Below are positions 1 to 11,788 of a stretch of DNA of 64,000 bases, piece after piece (position 1 is the first letter of the stretch; every line of letters begins with the position of its first letter). The DNA is taken from positions 227,253-291,252 of the forward strand of contig WOFQ01000048.1 of assembly GCA_012184525.1 (NCBI GenBank), read 5' to 3'. The position numbers and the translations under genes are program-made. The DNA comes from Xenoacremonium recifei. Lineage: Eukaryota > Ascomycota > Sordariomycetes > Hypocreales > Nectriaceae. The notes under the pieces were generated by a model. It did not search any database and was not told the origin of the DNA. It was given only the letters and a program-made list of their open reading frames with translations.

Positions 1-1253
1 GCTTCGGTGTCGGATTCAGGGGCTGGGACTGGGACATCTTGAGTGCCCAGGGTGGCACCGCCTTGTTCCTCCCCGTCTTCGTCAGTGTAATCATCACTCG
101 AGTCGTCTTCTCCGTAGACAAGGCTCCATTCTGGAGGTCGTGGAATGACTTGAACGTGGCTCTTGTCCCCAGCAGGAACAGGAGCTTGAGCTTCGCCCTT
201 GTCCTTGCTCTCTTCTATTGCCGGTAGAGCCTCCTGAAGTGCTTCAACCTCGGTCTTTTTCTTTTCGATCTGCTTTTCTGCCTCCTTCGCCAACCGGTGC
301 AGATTCTGCCCCAAATAGTTGATGTGGCTCATCAGCGACAGTTGGGGCTGCTGTCTCACCTTCTCCGTAAACAACTCTTCAACCACCTCTGCAAGCTCAG
401 GATCCGCCTCATTCAGCTGCACTCGTAGGTCCTGCAGAGGATAAAGTAGAGGAATGATAAGATGCATCGTCGAAATACCCTGCAAGCCCTCTGGAAGCTC
501 AGCACGCCGTCTCGGCTCCAGGGGCAGAGTGTACACAATGCCGTCGGGAGACCGGTGGTAAGCATCGCCCCTTTTCATCCGCGCCTCAAGCTGGTGCACC
601 TCTTTTGCCCTGCGAGCTTTCGCTTCGGCAATCTCGTCCTTGGTGAAGGACTTCTCTGGGACATAGGGCTTCGGAGCAGGTGGTTTTTGCGCCGGTTTCA
701 CGGGTGCCGCCACCACGGGTTGCTCAGGAACAACGGGCTTCGCAGCCTCAGCATCCAAGTGCCTCGTGTCCTTGAACGCAACCAGCTTGACCGTCTCAGC
801 CTTCTGCGCCGACAAGAACTCTTCCAAGTGCCTGTCCAGCTCGCGCGTCAAGGCCAGCAACGTCAGCCCCCGCTTCTCCTCCGCCAATCGATCCCAGCCG
901 CGCTCAATGTTGATCCCAAATCCTCTCGGGATATCGCGATTCTTGACCTGCAGCGTTGGACGCTCCTGGGGATAATCCGCGGGCACGCGCAGGTCGCACT
1001 CCAAATGGGCCAGCTCGAAGGGAAAGTCCGGATCTGATGGCGCCAACTTGAAGACGAGCGACGATGTGCCGTCGGCCAGCTGGGACTCGCGCGGAGAATA
1101 CCGCTTGCGCAGTTGGCCGAGCTGATACTCTCGCGGATCGCGGGCCTGCGAGGCCGGCACAGGCTTGGGGACGATGCGTGATGAGGACGACTCAGCTACG
1201 GCCTGTCTACGGGTCGCAGGTGAGCCGTCCGGCTGATTGCGTAGAGAAATCAT
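1..1253 (-). CDS. RWD-domain protein, C-terminus cut by window edge
   Basis: The frame is open from an ATG at 1253 to base 1, giving 417 codons with no stop, so only the C-terminus is missing. Residues about 70-160 look like an RWD domain: a beta-rich stretch ending in YPQERPTL, then a helix with ELDRHLEEFL. A Lys/Ala/Pro-rich linker follows, then a helical Glu/Lys-rich region (KEAEKQIEKKKTEVEAL) and an acidic tail around DDSSDDYTDEDGEE. RWD domains bind partner proteins, for example in Gcn2 and E3 ligases. Some ascomycete proteins pair RWD with a CCCH zinc finger, but any such finger would lie beyond the edge. No intron is needed. The assignment rests on motif reading alone, so RWD is likely and the exact family uncertain. 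Confidence 0.65.
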   Translation of the reverse strand, partial: MISLRNQPDGSPATRRQAVAESSSSRIVPKPVPASQARDPREYQLGQLRKRYSPRESQLADGTSSLVFKLAPSDPDFPFELAHLECDLRVPADYPQERPTLQVKNRDIPRGFGINIERGWDRLAEEKRGLTLLALTRELDRHLEEFLSAQKAETVKLVAFKDTRHLDAEAAKPVVPEQPVVAAPVKPAQKPPAPKPYVPEKSFTKDEIAEAKARRAKEVHQLEARMKRGDAYHRSPDGIVYTLPLEPRRRAELPEGLQGISTMHLIIPLLYPLQDLRVQLNEADPELAEVVEELFTEKVRQQPQLSLMSHINYLGQNLHRLAKEAEKQIEKKKTEVEALQEALPAIEESKDKGEAQAPVPAGDKSHVQVIPRPPEWSLVYGEDDSSDDYTDEDGEEQGGATLGTQDVPVPAPESDTE

Positions 1254-4200
1254 GGTGGTTGTCAGGTGTGGTGATGTCGTAAGGTGTAGTGGCAGAATGG
1301 TGACGATAGTTGTACAAAGCTCAGTAAAGAGAATTGAAGGGACCAAATACAAGGAAATCCAAACGCCAGAGTAGTATACAGTGAAAACTGGAGTTGTTGC
1401 AGTTCTTCAACCTGTCGCGGAGGCGATTCGCAGAGCTTTTATTTGCATGGCGAGATGCGATGCCAGTGGCGGAGTTCTAGCACTTGATAGCAAGGGCGTT
1501 GCCCTGTAGAGTGGCTCGTAGTTGTCTCAGGCATTTGTTTAGGTCAGCCAACCCGTGATAGTTAGCGGTGGCCAGGCCGAATTGGGTAACCATCACTATG
1601 ACTCACTTTCCCGAGTCGTCCGCATAGAAAAACCTCTCGTCTAGTTTAATAATCAGAGTCATAATGGAGATACAACATTTGATAGCCTGTCTCTCACTAT
1701 GAGTCAATGTCGAAAAGGGAATACCCTTAGTTGGAACGTCCTACTTTAAAGGTTCAAATCTGATGCACATCCCCACTGTGAGTCAGTTAGATCTGTTAAG
1801 AGTTTACTTAAAATTCCTAAATCTCCCTCAGATACGAGGAATACGATGGTTAAAGACTGTTTTCGGCAGAAAGACCCTTGTTTTAGTGATTTCGTAACGA
1901 ATTGAGCCTTTGTCGTTGGCCACAGTTCACTTGACATAGTAGCAGTGCAACCTCTGTTGCAACGTCCAGCGCATCTCAACTGTCACATCTAGTCCCACAT
2001 TCATGTTCTCCTTTACACTGTTTCTTCGCTTAACAAGCCTCGAGTTTATTGGTTAAGCAAAAGCTTGACAGTTCCCTCATCCAGATCCCTATCTCTATCC
2101 TAAGCTGGATCTTTATTCGTCGTTTAAAGCTCACCTCTAATCTGTAATTATCATATAAGCCTCCATAGGCTTCGGGACGACAGATTTCCAGTCTTTCAGC
2201 AACTAAGATATAGCAATGATGCGATTACATATATGTACTCGAGGTACAAGTCCCTTGTCATTACCCCCTCGAGCACGGTTTACTCTACAATCTTTCTGCA
2301 GCGAGATTCACAGCATCATAGTCCCCATAATACATTTGCATCCCTCCGCTGATCATCTATATGCGAGGTGTCAGCACGTGCAGCCGGCCTGATAACCTCA
2401 GCCAGTCAACTCCCATGGATAGGAAGCACGCACGTCAAGAACCCCAAAACAAGATCCAACTCCAAAGATCGGCCAGCACGCTTCCCAAAGTAAGAACGAC
2501 CATGCGTAAACGACACTTGCCTGCACCATGGATACAGCACCTGATCTCGTCCTGATGTTCCGTTTCGAACGGCAAAAGAGAGCAATGTCAGCTTTGACAT
2601 CAGGCTGAATGCACGACCACCACTCAGCGGTCCACCACAGATGCAGCGCTCTCGATCCCAAGATGATCTGATCATGCGATCCATGCATGGCCCAGGTCCA
2701 ACAATAACTTGGGGTAGGGCTCGGTGACCCCTGACCACATGAAGACAAAGTCATTTCCCCAGCAAAAATCTTCTTGCATCTCGCCTAACCACGCGGCTGG
2801 GTGGGTGAAGTGCGAGATGCTGTCCACTTGAACAGATACCATGCCAGTGACTTGTGTACATCGCCGTGATACTCCCGATGCAAAAACGGTCGTCAAGTGC
2901 GGCTCCAGGGGGTGTCGTGTACAAACACGGGAGCCAAGGAAACCAGGCACATGCTGACGTTGATGGCTTTGGCAGATTGGAATCTGGGAAATGACAGTGA
3001 TGCGGGATCCATAATGCGAGGCCATACGAGGCCGGCCACGAGGACCTGTTTGCACGAAAGCATCAGCCGCACACGGATAGGCACTTACCGCCACATATGT
3101 ATACTTGTTTGCTGCTGAGTCCAACGATCAAAGTGTCCCACAACGTAACACACAAACGAGTTCCGCAACTAGCGGTCATGACTGAAGCTGAGGTCCTTGT
3201 GCAGCAGGCTCGCAGGATAGCCCCGGAATGCTGAGGGGCGGCGACAGGGTCCGGGGAGGAAAACTGGACGCAAAGGCGTGCTGCACCTCGCAGTTTGGGT
3301 GTACGGGGAAGCAAACTGTTTGTTCTCGGGGATGCTGGTGCCGCGACGGCGATTCGAGCGAGAATTCGCGACCTGGCCAATGATGACGGAGATATATCCA
3401 GGGGAGAAGAGACAAGATAGCATTGGTTTGTAATGAGTCACGGAGATTCCGCACCCCGTGGGGGTCGAGTCCGATGGGAGTTGACATGGTGGTGAGAAAA
3501 AGGTACCGCAAGCGCAGTCAGCAGCAACAATGATACCTCGAGTTGTCACCACCCTTTCCAGGCGGTGGCCCAAAGATCCCAGTTACCCGGGGCGGCCCCG
3601 TCGAAACGTTGCAGGGCGCATGTACGGGCTCCGAGCTGGCCGTAGCTGAGATCTCGAGCACGGCAGCGAGATTGATTGATTGGCAACTCTAACCCTTGCG
3701 GGTCACAGGGGGCGCTTGTGACGAGGTGTAGACTCCAGTTGGATGACCTGGTGAAGGGGATGAGTGCCTGCAGGATCGGATGATTGCTGCGGGAAGTGAT
3801 GTTGGCCGTCGAGAACCAAATCCCCCAAATACGAGTTGTGCTTTTTCGTGAGACGCGGCAAGCAGGGCGCCAGAGGAGGTACAAGCCGCGGGACTCGAGT
3901 GACTTGGGCTGTCGCGGCGAGCCTGTGAGTGGTTTGGGTCGGAAGACAAAGGGAAAGCAAGCACAGTGCCGGTTGCTAATAATATCTGGGCGTCGTCAAC
4001 TGTCAGAAGTATTGGCGATACAGACCGGCAAGTGACACTCCAGTGCTGCAGCTCGTCCGCCACGTCTGTGACTGGACCGACCGACTGTGACTCTGACTTC
4101 GTTCGACTCTGGCGCTCACCCGCGTCTGATCTCGATGACCCGACGCCCCTCCATCCGTCCATCCATGCATCGTCCCCGCGGACGGGAGGCCCGTGAAGGC

Positions 4201-6215
4201 CGGCAGGGGTGGCCACTGCTGCAGCGAACCCCGTGAAGCAAGTGAGCCACCATCGTGATAGGGCGAGCCGCGGCAGCGCGAGTGCGACAATAGCGACGAG
4301 GCTTGCGGCGCGAGGGCCCTGATTGACTGTGGCCGGGCTCTAGCCCCAAGGTGTGGACGGTGTGTGTGCGGGAGAGGTGGCGATGCGGGAGTGTGAGTGC
4401 CAGCTCAGCAATCAGCGGCCAGATGACCTTGGAAATGGATGCCTCGAGATGCAGCAAGATGCAGCCCGCCGCGCTTGCCCAGATAGCCCGTGCCGCGACT
4501 GGCTGGGCTGGGCAGGTGCCTCCAGGCGCCCCCAGGTAGGTGCCTCCAGCGCGGGCCAGTGCCTGCCCTGCCTGAGGCGCCATGCCTGCCACTGCCGGGG
4601 CGGTGAAGGCCGGCAGCGCGGGAGGCGTCTCCCCGGCGTAGGTGGGCGGGCACCACGACTTAAAATAATACAGCGAGATAAATTCAAATAATCATTTATC
4701 TATTTATTTATTTTCCGCGAACTCTTTGTTTGACTCCCATTTATTTGAATTTAGTTTTATTTTATTTTACTCTCATTGAGCCTCGTGGCGGACATCTCCT
4801 CCACCATCATTTCGGAGCTCCGTCTCTTTGTCCTCGCGGTTGACGCCGTTAAGCTCTTATTGTCTCTCCCTCGATGAACTCTAATACTGACATGTGAATT
4901 CAAACATCCTCAGCACTGTACTGTACAATCAAAAGGCAATTCATCAACTCTATTCTGTGATTTTTGCATGTGTTCCTGCCCACCGTTCAATATCTTGGAC
5001 GCCTCGCAAAACGGTCCCTTTACCTGCCTGCCCCTCCGTGAGGCACAATTCCATGCAGCAGAACAACCCATACATACATCAACACCCCCTCCAAGAGGCT
5101 GTGTTCCCATGGTCATATCGTATGGTAATGAGCAGAGTCGCAATAACGGGCATCGCCTTCCATCAGCTCGCCGAGGCCGGCCATGCTCTGCCTGAGTCAG
5201 CACCGTCAGAGCGGCCTCTTACACGGGCTTCGCTTCCATATGCAGTCATCGGTCCATCCATCGTCTCATTCGAGGCCAACCACCACAATAATCACTCACG
5301 CACATGACAATTATTTCTTTTTTTCTTTCAGATTTTTGTTTTGCTCAAGTCCTACAGCCACGTCGGCCTGCCTGTCTCAAACCCTGAATGCGTTGTCCGA
5401 ATCGTGACCCCAGTTGGCTAGCTGGCCGCTGGTCACGCTCGCTACCCATGGCGTCATGGCCCATCCCAATCAGCTGTCTCAATTGACATCGCCGCGCTGA
5501 GGCTCTCCCCGGCTTTTGAGGTTTGAGACAAAGTCTGAGTTGTCCTTGAGAGATGTCTCAGACGCCCTGGGTCACGGGTTCTCTGACGATTTACGATTCG
5601 CGAGTTTTATCGCTGAGATCGAACCATTGTGCTGGGAGATCGGGAGTTTTGTAGGCGGGCCGTGCAAGTGAGCACGCCTTCCATGTCGCATCGGCGACGG
5701 TTACCACGTTGTGACCAAAGACGGCAGTCTGTAAAAGTCTGAATAGCGTTATATCATCGCTCGATCAATTTTGAGTTTTGATGATAAGTCTTGTGAGCTT
5801 TCCCTAGCTATAGGGATCGAGATGTTGAGTGTAGGGTTGTATTGACAATGCTCATGAGGCCAGGACAGCTGCGATAATGACGGGGAGCTATGATATCTTC
5901 TCGGAAACTGCAAATGGATGCAGGTAGATTTACTTTTGAAATGTATCTGAAGTTGAACCAGTTGTAACTTTGTCAGGTTCTTTGCCAAACAGAAGTATCC
6001 CGGCGATCAGTGCCTTATCTAGGGTAGGAGATCACGAGCCGCTAAAGCAGACCTCGACATCAAAACATCCATTGCATGGAACGAATCTTCGTTGGAAAAG
6101 TCAGTTAGCCATCCATAGTTATTGATAACTATATTGCGTTCTGTTGTTGCAATGTCTCAGCCCATAAATATCTCATCTTCAGCCATGACCGCCAGTTACA
6201 GAACTCGTTTATTAT
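1254..6215. other. Long stretch without a supportable gene
   Basis: About 5 kb between the RWD gene and the HNH island. Many short overlapping open frames occur on both strands at 2.4-5.3 kb, but none has family-like sequence, consistent codon use or splice joins to an extended frame. GC-rich DNA at 3.2-4.65 kb changes abruptly at 4665-4770 to A/T-rich sequence (repeats of TTTATTTA type). This may be promoter, long untranslated or non-coding transcribed DNA. I see no RNA gene in it. Confidence 0.5.
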
Positions 6216-6291
6216 ACACTGAACCCTAGCTATACCTGAACCCTATCCATACCCTGACCCAAACACCTAATCATAACCCAAACCCTAACCT
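6216..6291 (-). repeat. Degenerate telomere-like repeat, inverted relative to the 7479 array
   Basis: Read on the minus strand, this block holds several TAGGGTT/AGGGTTC units. It includes one near-copy of the 18-bp unit tandemly repeated at 7479-7622: ACACTGAACCCTAGC at 6216-6230 is its reverse complement. It begins immediately beyond the stop codon of the HNH gene, so the same repeat family flanks that gene on both sides in opposite orientation. Confidence 0.7.
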
Positions 6292-7312
6292 TTAGGCAGA
6301 TAAGTTAACTCTTGCTGCTGATAAATTTCTATCTGAATCAGGATCGACTGTTTTATGTGTTACGGATCGTGTTGTGCTGTTTTCAGCTTTGGGCGAAATG
6401 CTCTTGCACTCGAAGGCAAAGTAACATCTCGGCCACCAGTCATGTAGCTGCGTATTGAGACAGATCATATTCCATGACCGATCCGAAGATGCAAGACTTA
6501 GGGTGTTGGTTAGATGGGGCCAGAGTTCTTTGATAAACTCCTCCGCCATCGGGATGATGTGACACACATCAGGGTGTGCCGTCTTCATAACGATACAGAC
6601 ATTCTTATCCCGTTCTAAGCATTTCCTGCGTTCCGATTGTTTCCGGTATGCCCTGCCGGGGATGTGCTCAGGATCATCGTCACTCGCATCTTTGTTGTCA
6701 TCGGCTCCACCGGCTTCGTCCACTTCAGGTGCATTTGCGGACTTCTTAGGCGTTGATTGTGCGTAGCTGACACGGGAGCTCTTGCGTGATCGGGGTCTTG
6801 GTGTTGACGGTTCCTTCGAGGCCTCAGCCTTTGACTGACGGTCTTGTTTTTGCAGAACTTGGTCCCAAATTAGCAACCAAATTAGGACGATGGGAGGTGA
6901 GCTTACAGCGTGAAGTGAGGTGTTGGCCCTGGAGAAGAAGGTAGTCACTCTCCAGTGTACCGTGCAAAAATTTCGAGCGAATCTCTGAAATTGGCAGCAT
7001 CATCAGGAGGACGATGTCGTGGGCCTCGAGGACAAAGTCCGGAGTCTTCTTATCTGTTTCTGAATCCGTAACGCAAAGCCGCGTTTGATCTCGAGATCGA
7101 CCATACCAGGGAGGAGAGACTGTGGTTCTTCGACCGGGGGGGATGGCTGGAGTAGATTTCCCGTTGTTTCGAGAGGCTCGAGGCTCGCGGCGGCGGCGGC
7201 GGCGAGAGGAGAGGGGGATATGGTTGTGTGTGATGGAGACGGAAGGGAAAACGAACGGTGAGTATATGTACCTAATTTCGGCCTGAGGTACCGGAAACCT
7301 GAGACCAGGCAT
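6292..7312 (-). CDS. HNH endonuclease-domain protein
   Basis: Two exons are inferred, 7312-6907 and 6857-6292. The 49-nt intron (GTAAGC...AAG) restores one 323-residue frame. The N-terminal part is basic (run RRRRRRE). Exon 2 has a linker rich in Ser/Pro/Arg, then a domain with VCHIIPMA followed by SWNMICLNTQLHDWW and CYFAFECKSI. This is the spacing of the fungal HNH_2-type domain: a metal-binding His after Cys, then Asn, then a second His. Such proteins are common and multicopy in Pezizomycotina, with unknown substrates. The first ATG was taken as the start, and a downstream start is possible. The stop falls one base before a telomere-like repeat block, so the C-terminus may have been rewritten by repeat insertion. 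Confidence 0.6.
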
Positions 7313-7478
7313 TAAAATTCTCCCGTTTGTGAATCATTACTCTGGCGCATGAACCTTGATTCACTACTCAACGTAAGAATCTTGAATCACTACACCAGCA
7401 TGAACGTTGAATCATTATTCCGGCACACGAACCTTCGGAGAAGGCGCTCTGACAAGCTCGGAATTAAAAGAAAGTTAT

Positions 7479-7622
7479 GTATGGCTAGGGTTCAGTGTAT
7501 GGCTAGGGTTCAGTGTATGGCTAGGGTTCAGTGTATGGCTAGGGTTCAGTGTATGGCTAGGGTTCAGTGTATGGCTAGGGTTCAGTGTATGGCTAGGGTT
7601 CAGTGTATGGCTAGGGTTCAGG
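7479..7622 (+). repeat. 18-bp minisatellite, 8 units, telomere-like
   Basis: Eight tandem copies of GTATGGCTAGGGTTCAGT begin at 7479, 7497, 7515, 7533, 7551, 7569, 7587 and 7605. The last is altered in its final two bases. Each unit contains TAGGGTT, the core of the TTAGGG telomere repeat. Any protein read from the array (MARVQC repeated) is an artefact of its 18-bp periodicity. It lies upstream of the HNH gene, while the related inverted block lies downstream. Confidence 0.95.
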
Positions 7623-8047
7623 GTCTTAGGATATATCCTGAAGATTGCAATATTAAAGTGTCTCACGCCGGAGCTCTTATAATTAGCTGAACTATACTCC
7701 TATTACTACTAGAGCAAGGGAGATTATTGGTCTTTAATAATGATCTAAACCACTAAATACGGTGTTAAGTTAACCTATTATGTATTATATGGATAGTATT
7801 GTGCCCGTTATGACTCTCCTTGTAGCACTGCACATATGTAAATTGAAGGAGTCATAATGCTTGCTTCATCACTCGAAGACGTTGCTTATAGCGGTCTTTA
7901 AATTACTGCCGATTCTAATTATACTAATAACACAGTGGAGTAAATGGCTGTAGCAAAACTCCCAGGGGTATCTAAAGTCAATAATTCGCATGAATCAAGA
8001 AATAGTAATCTTTCCTTCCCTTGCCAGTATTTAACACGGCCGTCTTC
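7623..8047. other. A/T-rich spacer
   Basis: The spacer lies between the minisatellite and the stop codon of the next gene. It is A/T-rich with no open frame of interest and no clear repeat. Confidence 0.5.
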
Positions 8048-10240
8048 TCAGTCCAGAGTTTCGGTCACGACGCCGTACCTCGCCCTCTTCCGCAATGGCG
8101 CAACCTCATCCTCCAGCCCAAACCCAGCCCTCATCACCTCTCCCCCGACCGTCTCTTCAGTAGTCAGCAGCTCTTCACCAGCCTTTGGTAACTCTCCAAA
8201 CATAACACGCATCTTCTTCAACTCTTGGGGTACATTCCGTTCACCACCCAGTCCACCTCCCGCCGCTGCCTTTGCAAGCTTCCTGCTCACGCTCGTCGTC
8301 ATCAGTACCTGCACAAAGCTGCGATCCATGGCAGGGACGCCATTTCTGATCAGCGCGACGATGCCAATAGCGAGACAAGGCAATGCGACGACCAGTGATA
8401 GGCCGTATGGTAGGTAAAGGTGTGAGGGGCTGGAGAAAGAGTAGTAGGTGTGGGCGGCGGAGTAAGTGACATTAGTGGTCGTGTTCCAGAGAGGAAGCGT
8501 GAGCAAGATGGAGATCGTGACGTTGGCGAGAGCGTCGCTCAACATAGAGGACGTCATGTTGATGTCGGGGGTTTGAACGACGTTAAGGCTGTCGCGGTTC
8601 TTGTTGAAGTATGTCATCTCGACGATGGTGTTGTTTGGCTCTGCGGGGGGGTTAGATTGAGGTTAGAGGGACGAATAGACTATCGACTTACGTATGGCTC
8701 CTGACTCAGGGAGAGAAAATACAGCCTCCCCTGGTTTCACCTCTATCGATGTTCCATTCGACAGAGAAACTGTCTTATTGGCACCAACTGGGCCCACCAC
8801 GAACATTTCGTAGTCGCCAAGGAGTGGTTGCAGGGTGGAATCGAGAATGGCCCATATGTTCAGGGCTTTTAGGTTGCCTAACTGTTCCTGAGTCCAGTCA
8901 TTGGGGATAGGATTTGTGTCTGGAGTGATCGTCCGTGGAAGCAATGCCTCTGGCGTATAGAGATCGTTGAACTGGCGGATGTCACTGGTGTCGTAAGAAA
9001 TGGTTCGGACGCCGTTCTCAAAACTGACAGTCACGTTATAGGACGCAATCTCAGGTTGACACTCCATAGTGCGGATGCTGCAGACAGGGTTGTTGTTGTC
9101 CACACTAAGGCCCAGGACAGTCGACTGACTCATGGAGAAGACAGGCCAGGAAACCTCGGATGGTCGACCGCTGTCCCAAACCGTGACATTTGGTATTATC
9201 GATGGAACATCATCTTGGAGATAGCCAGCGGTATAGTATTGGAACGTGTCCATGTTGTCCTGGCTCGACATTGCTGGATACTCCGTAGTATCTGACGAGT
9301 TGTCGCAGGTGAGATACGGCCCGTCAAAAGTAATACTGAAGCTGCAGTTGGTGCCGCAAGGAGATGTCGAAGCCAGGATGTCTCCAGTTGACAGAGTGGC
9401 ATATGAGATCCTGGCGGCAGCAGGATGGTAGTTTCTGGCCAGAGTCAGCTATGTTTTCCCAGACAACTGACTATGAGACCGGAGAGGGCGGACTCACTCG
9501 CAAACCCAAACATTCGAAAACACAAAATAGCACAATGAATGTGCCCAAGCAGCATCCAGCGACCCATTCCCGATATAATCCGGATCAAACGTTGGCACAA
9601 CCCCATCGCTCACGTTGCTCGGATTCCTCACTACCACCGTCAGCGCACCTGGCGGAAATGACTTGGCCAAAGACACCAGCATAGTCAACAACGCCAACAC
9701 ACACAACACCGGTGCTACAGCCCACGTTGACCATACAAGGAGGCTCGCAGGACCCCTACGGATCCCGTACAGTGCTTCAACGGTCTTGACGCTCATCGGT
9801 CGTGTACGAAACAAGCGCCAGAGGTATTGATTGCAGGCAACTCCTAGAGCCACAGTCAAGCTGGCGCCGAAGATGTTGACCAGCAGCGTCGAGATGACAG
9901 TGACATATGTTTGAGGAGGGACACTCTTGGCATCGGTGCGTTTGCCGTCGAGCTCGAGGAAGAAGAGCAGGTGGGCAAGGGCCGTCAAAAGTGCTGGACA
10001 CAATAAGCACTGTCAATCTATTAGAAAGGAGGAAGTCGCATAAGTACCTATAATGTAGAAAAACGCCATGCTCGCTGGCGTCCTCCATCCGATCCCCCAT
10101 CTCGACTCAACCGTGCTCACCGTCGGCTTCGCATGAGGCTCCTCTTCCACCACCTCTCTGTAACTTGGCGCACGTCGGATACTCCCAACATTTGAAGTGA
10201 GATCCGAGACGAACGACGGCGGACGTGCTGGCTCCGACAT
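8048..10240 (-). CDS. Multi-pass fungal membrane protein, uncharacterised family
   Basis: Four exons join cleanly into 674 residues: 10240-10048, 9993-9498, 9434-8692 and 8640-8048. Each intron has GT-AG ends (GTACTT, GTGAGT, GTAAGT donors). Hydrophobic segments lie near residues 60-85 (SMAFFYIIALL), 95-120 (TLLVNIFGASLTVALG), 140-170 and close to the C-terminus (LSLVVALPCLAIGIVALI). Between the third and last segments is a loop of more than 400 residues with many N-glycosylation sequons (NVSD, NGSL, NCSF, NSSD, NVTV) and paired cysteines, so it is probably extracytoplasmic. The architecture matches a family abundant in Fusarium-like genomes, sometimes labelled formylmethionine deformylase-like without visible catalytic motifs. 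I would not assign an enzyme. Start is the ATG at 10240. Confidence 0.75.
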
Positions 10241-11788
10241 GTTCACTCTTTGCGCGCGACGATGCCAAGCGCAGCAGACCGTCGCGGCGATGGCGGGAAT
10301 GCATTCATCTTAAGCGCGCGCTCATTCTGCCAGCCGGGCCGACGAGTTATGCATGGCTATCTGATGCGGTTAGGTAGGCCGCTCAGCCCCGAGAAGGATC
10401 TGAGATCCTGGCGGCGCAGGGCTGAAATGTTTCACACGATGGCTGAGATGGTTGCTCAAAGCGAGACTCAGATGCAAATCTATGGTACAGACACCCGACT
10501 TTTTAAATGATGTCCAACTTCGTTTTATTATATATCTAATCAACTTTGCAGGCCCTTTCGCCGATATCTTGGGATCAACTTCGAAAAAGCCAACAGTTGG
10601 CTTCAACGCCTTTATCCTGTATCCCTGCGAATCAGTTCCATAGCGTGGACAGGGATTCCCTTACACCATCCGCCAGTCTGCCTCACTGCGCTCCTAGATC
10701 TGCAGCCGCCAGCACCCTTCCGCGTGGCCTGTTAGGCGAGCTGAACGCTGCTATTGGGTTGCGCTGAGTGTGCAGCCACACTTCTCCGGCTGAACAACTT
10801 CGAGTGGCTGTGAGGAAAGGTTGCACTTCCATGGAGACAATCGCGCGCGCTGGACCTTTAATTGGCCAGTCACCTCCCAAAGCAGTCTGACTTCACAGTG
10901 AATCTAGGCAAAATACCCAATTTTAAACCCTTATCTGAATCCCTAATGAGTCCTTGGTCTGAACGTCATATGCGTTCCTAGCTGATACCGAAGCACCCCG
11001 TAACCCCAACCTGACAGTTCGTCTACGGATGCTTCATAGCACAGGTTTGGACGCGCAGTAATCGAAGTCGCTCTTTAAGAGGAACGGGTTCAACGCAACG
11101 CAGCATATCCTCAACCCCCAGAATGACCATGTGGTAGAAGAGAGGCCCATGGGATCCGTCCTGTGCTGATTTTAGCCCGACTGGTATCGCTTGCATCTTG
11201 CCGTGTGTTATAGACTTATTCTCGCGGCCGTGACTGCTATCTTGAACCTCAAAATATATAGTTTTAGTATCCTTTCTATGAGAACCATATTCCAGACCCA
11301 GTCTCCCGCCTCTTGTTTCCTTCCCTTTTATCCAATAACCCTATTTATTCATCAAAAGTTCCTGCAGGATGTCCCATTAACCTACTAGTCTCGCTCTTCC
11401 GATTTTCGTGCTGCCTACCAAAAATTGACATCTGTTTCCCATCCTCAAAGGTCTTGATAAGGACAGTGAGCATTGGTTTTAGCCTAAGATTGGTGTCCGG
11501 CTTGAAGCAGCTCTTCAACGTTGGCCTGTTTGCTCAATATTGACTGATGCGCCCGGATCCATCATCGCAATCATCATGAAGTTTGGGGAGCCGGCCCCCA
11601 CCAAGCAACTAGTTCTGGACGGATTTCAACCTTGTGTGGCGAAGCCGCATTTCCAGTTGTGTTAGGGTCATCAGTTGACCGTAGGAACTGCCAAGCTCCC
11701 TCGGCTCGGGCCGGTCGAAGAGCAAGAGGGGCATCACTCGTGTCTGGAGTAATGACTGGCGAATTCGGGGGCCTATAAACTGTTATTC
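10241..11788. other. Intergenic, no supportable gene
   Basis: This holds the promoter of the membrane-protein gene (right strand for 10240) and the 3' flank of the Zn2Cys6 gene. Only short unrelated open frames are present and no RNA gene is visible. Confidence 0.5.

Noticed and set aside
2398..4690. Many 60-175 codon frames on both strands
   Set aside because: No splice-joined continuation, no family motifs and Arg/Pro/Gly-rich composition. They are expected by chance in GC-rich DNA.
7349..7690. Protein of repeated MARVQC units
   Set aside because: An 18-bp repeat keeps all frames open. All three frames tried give repeats and there is no other sign of coding.
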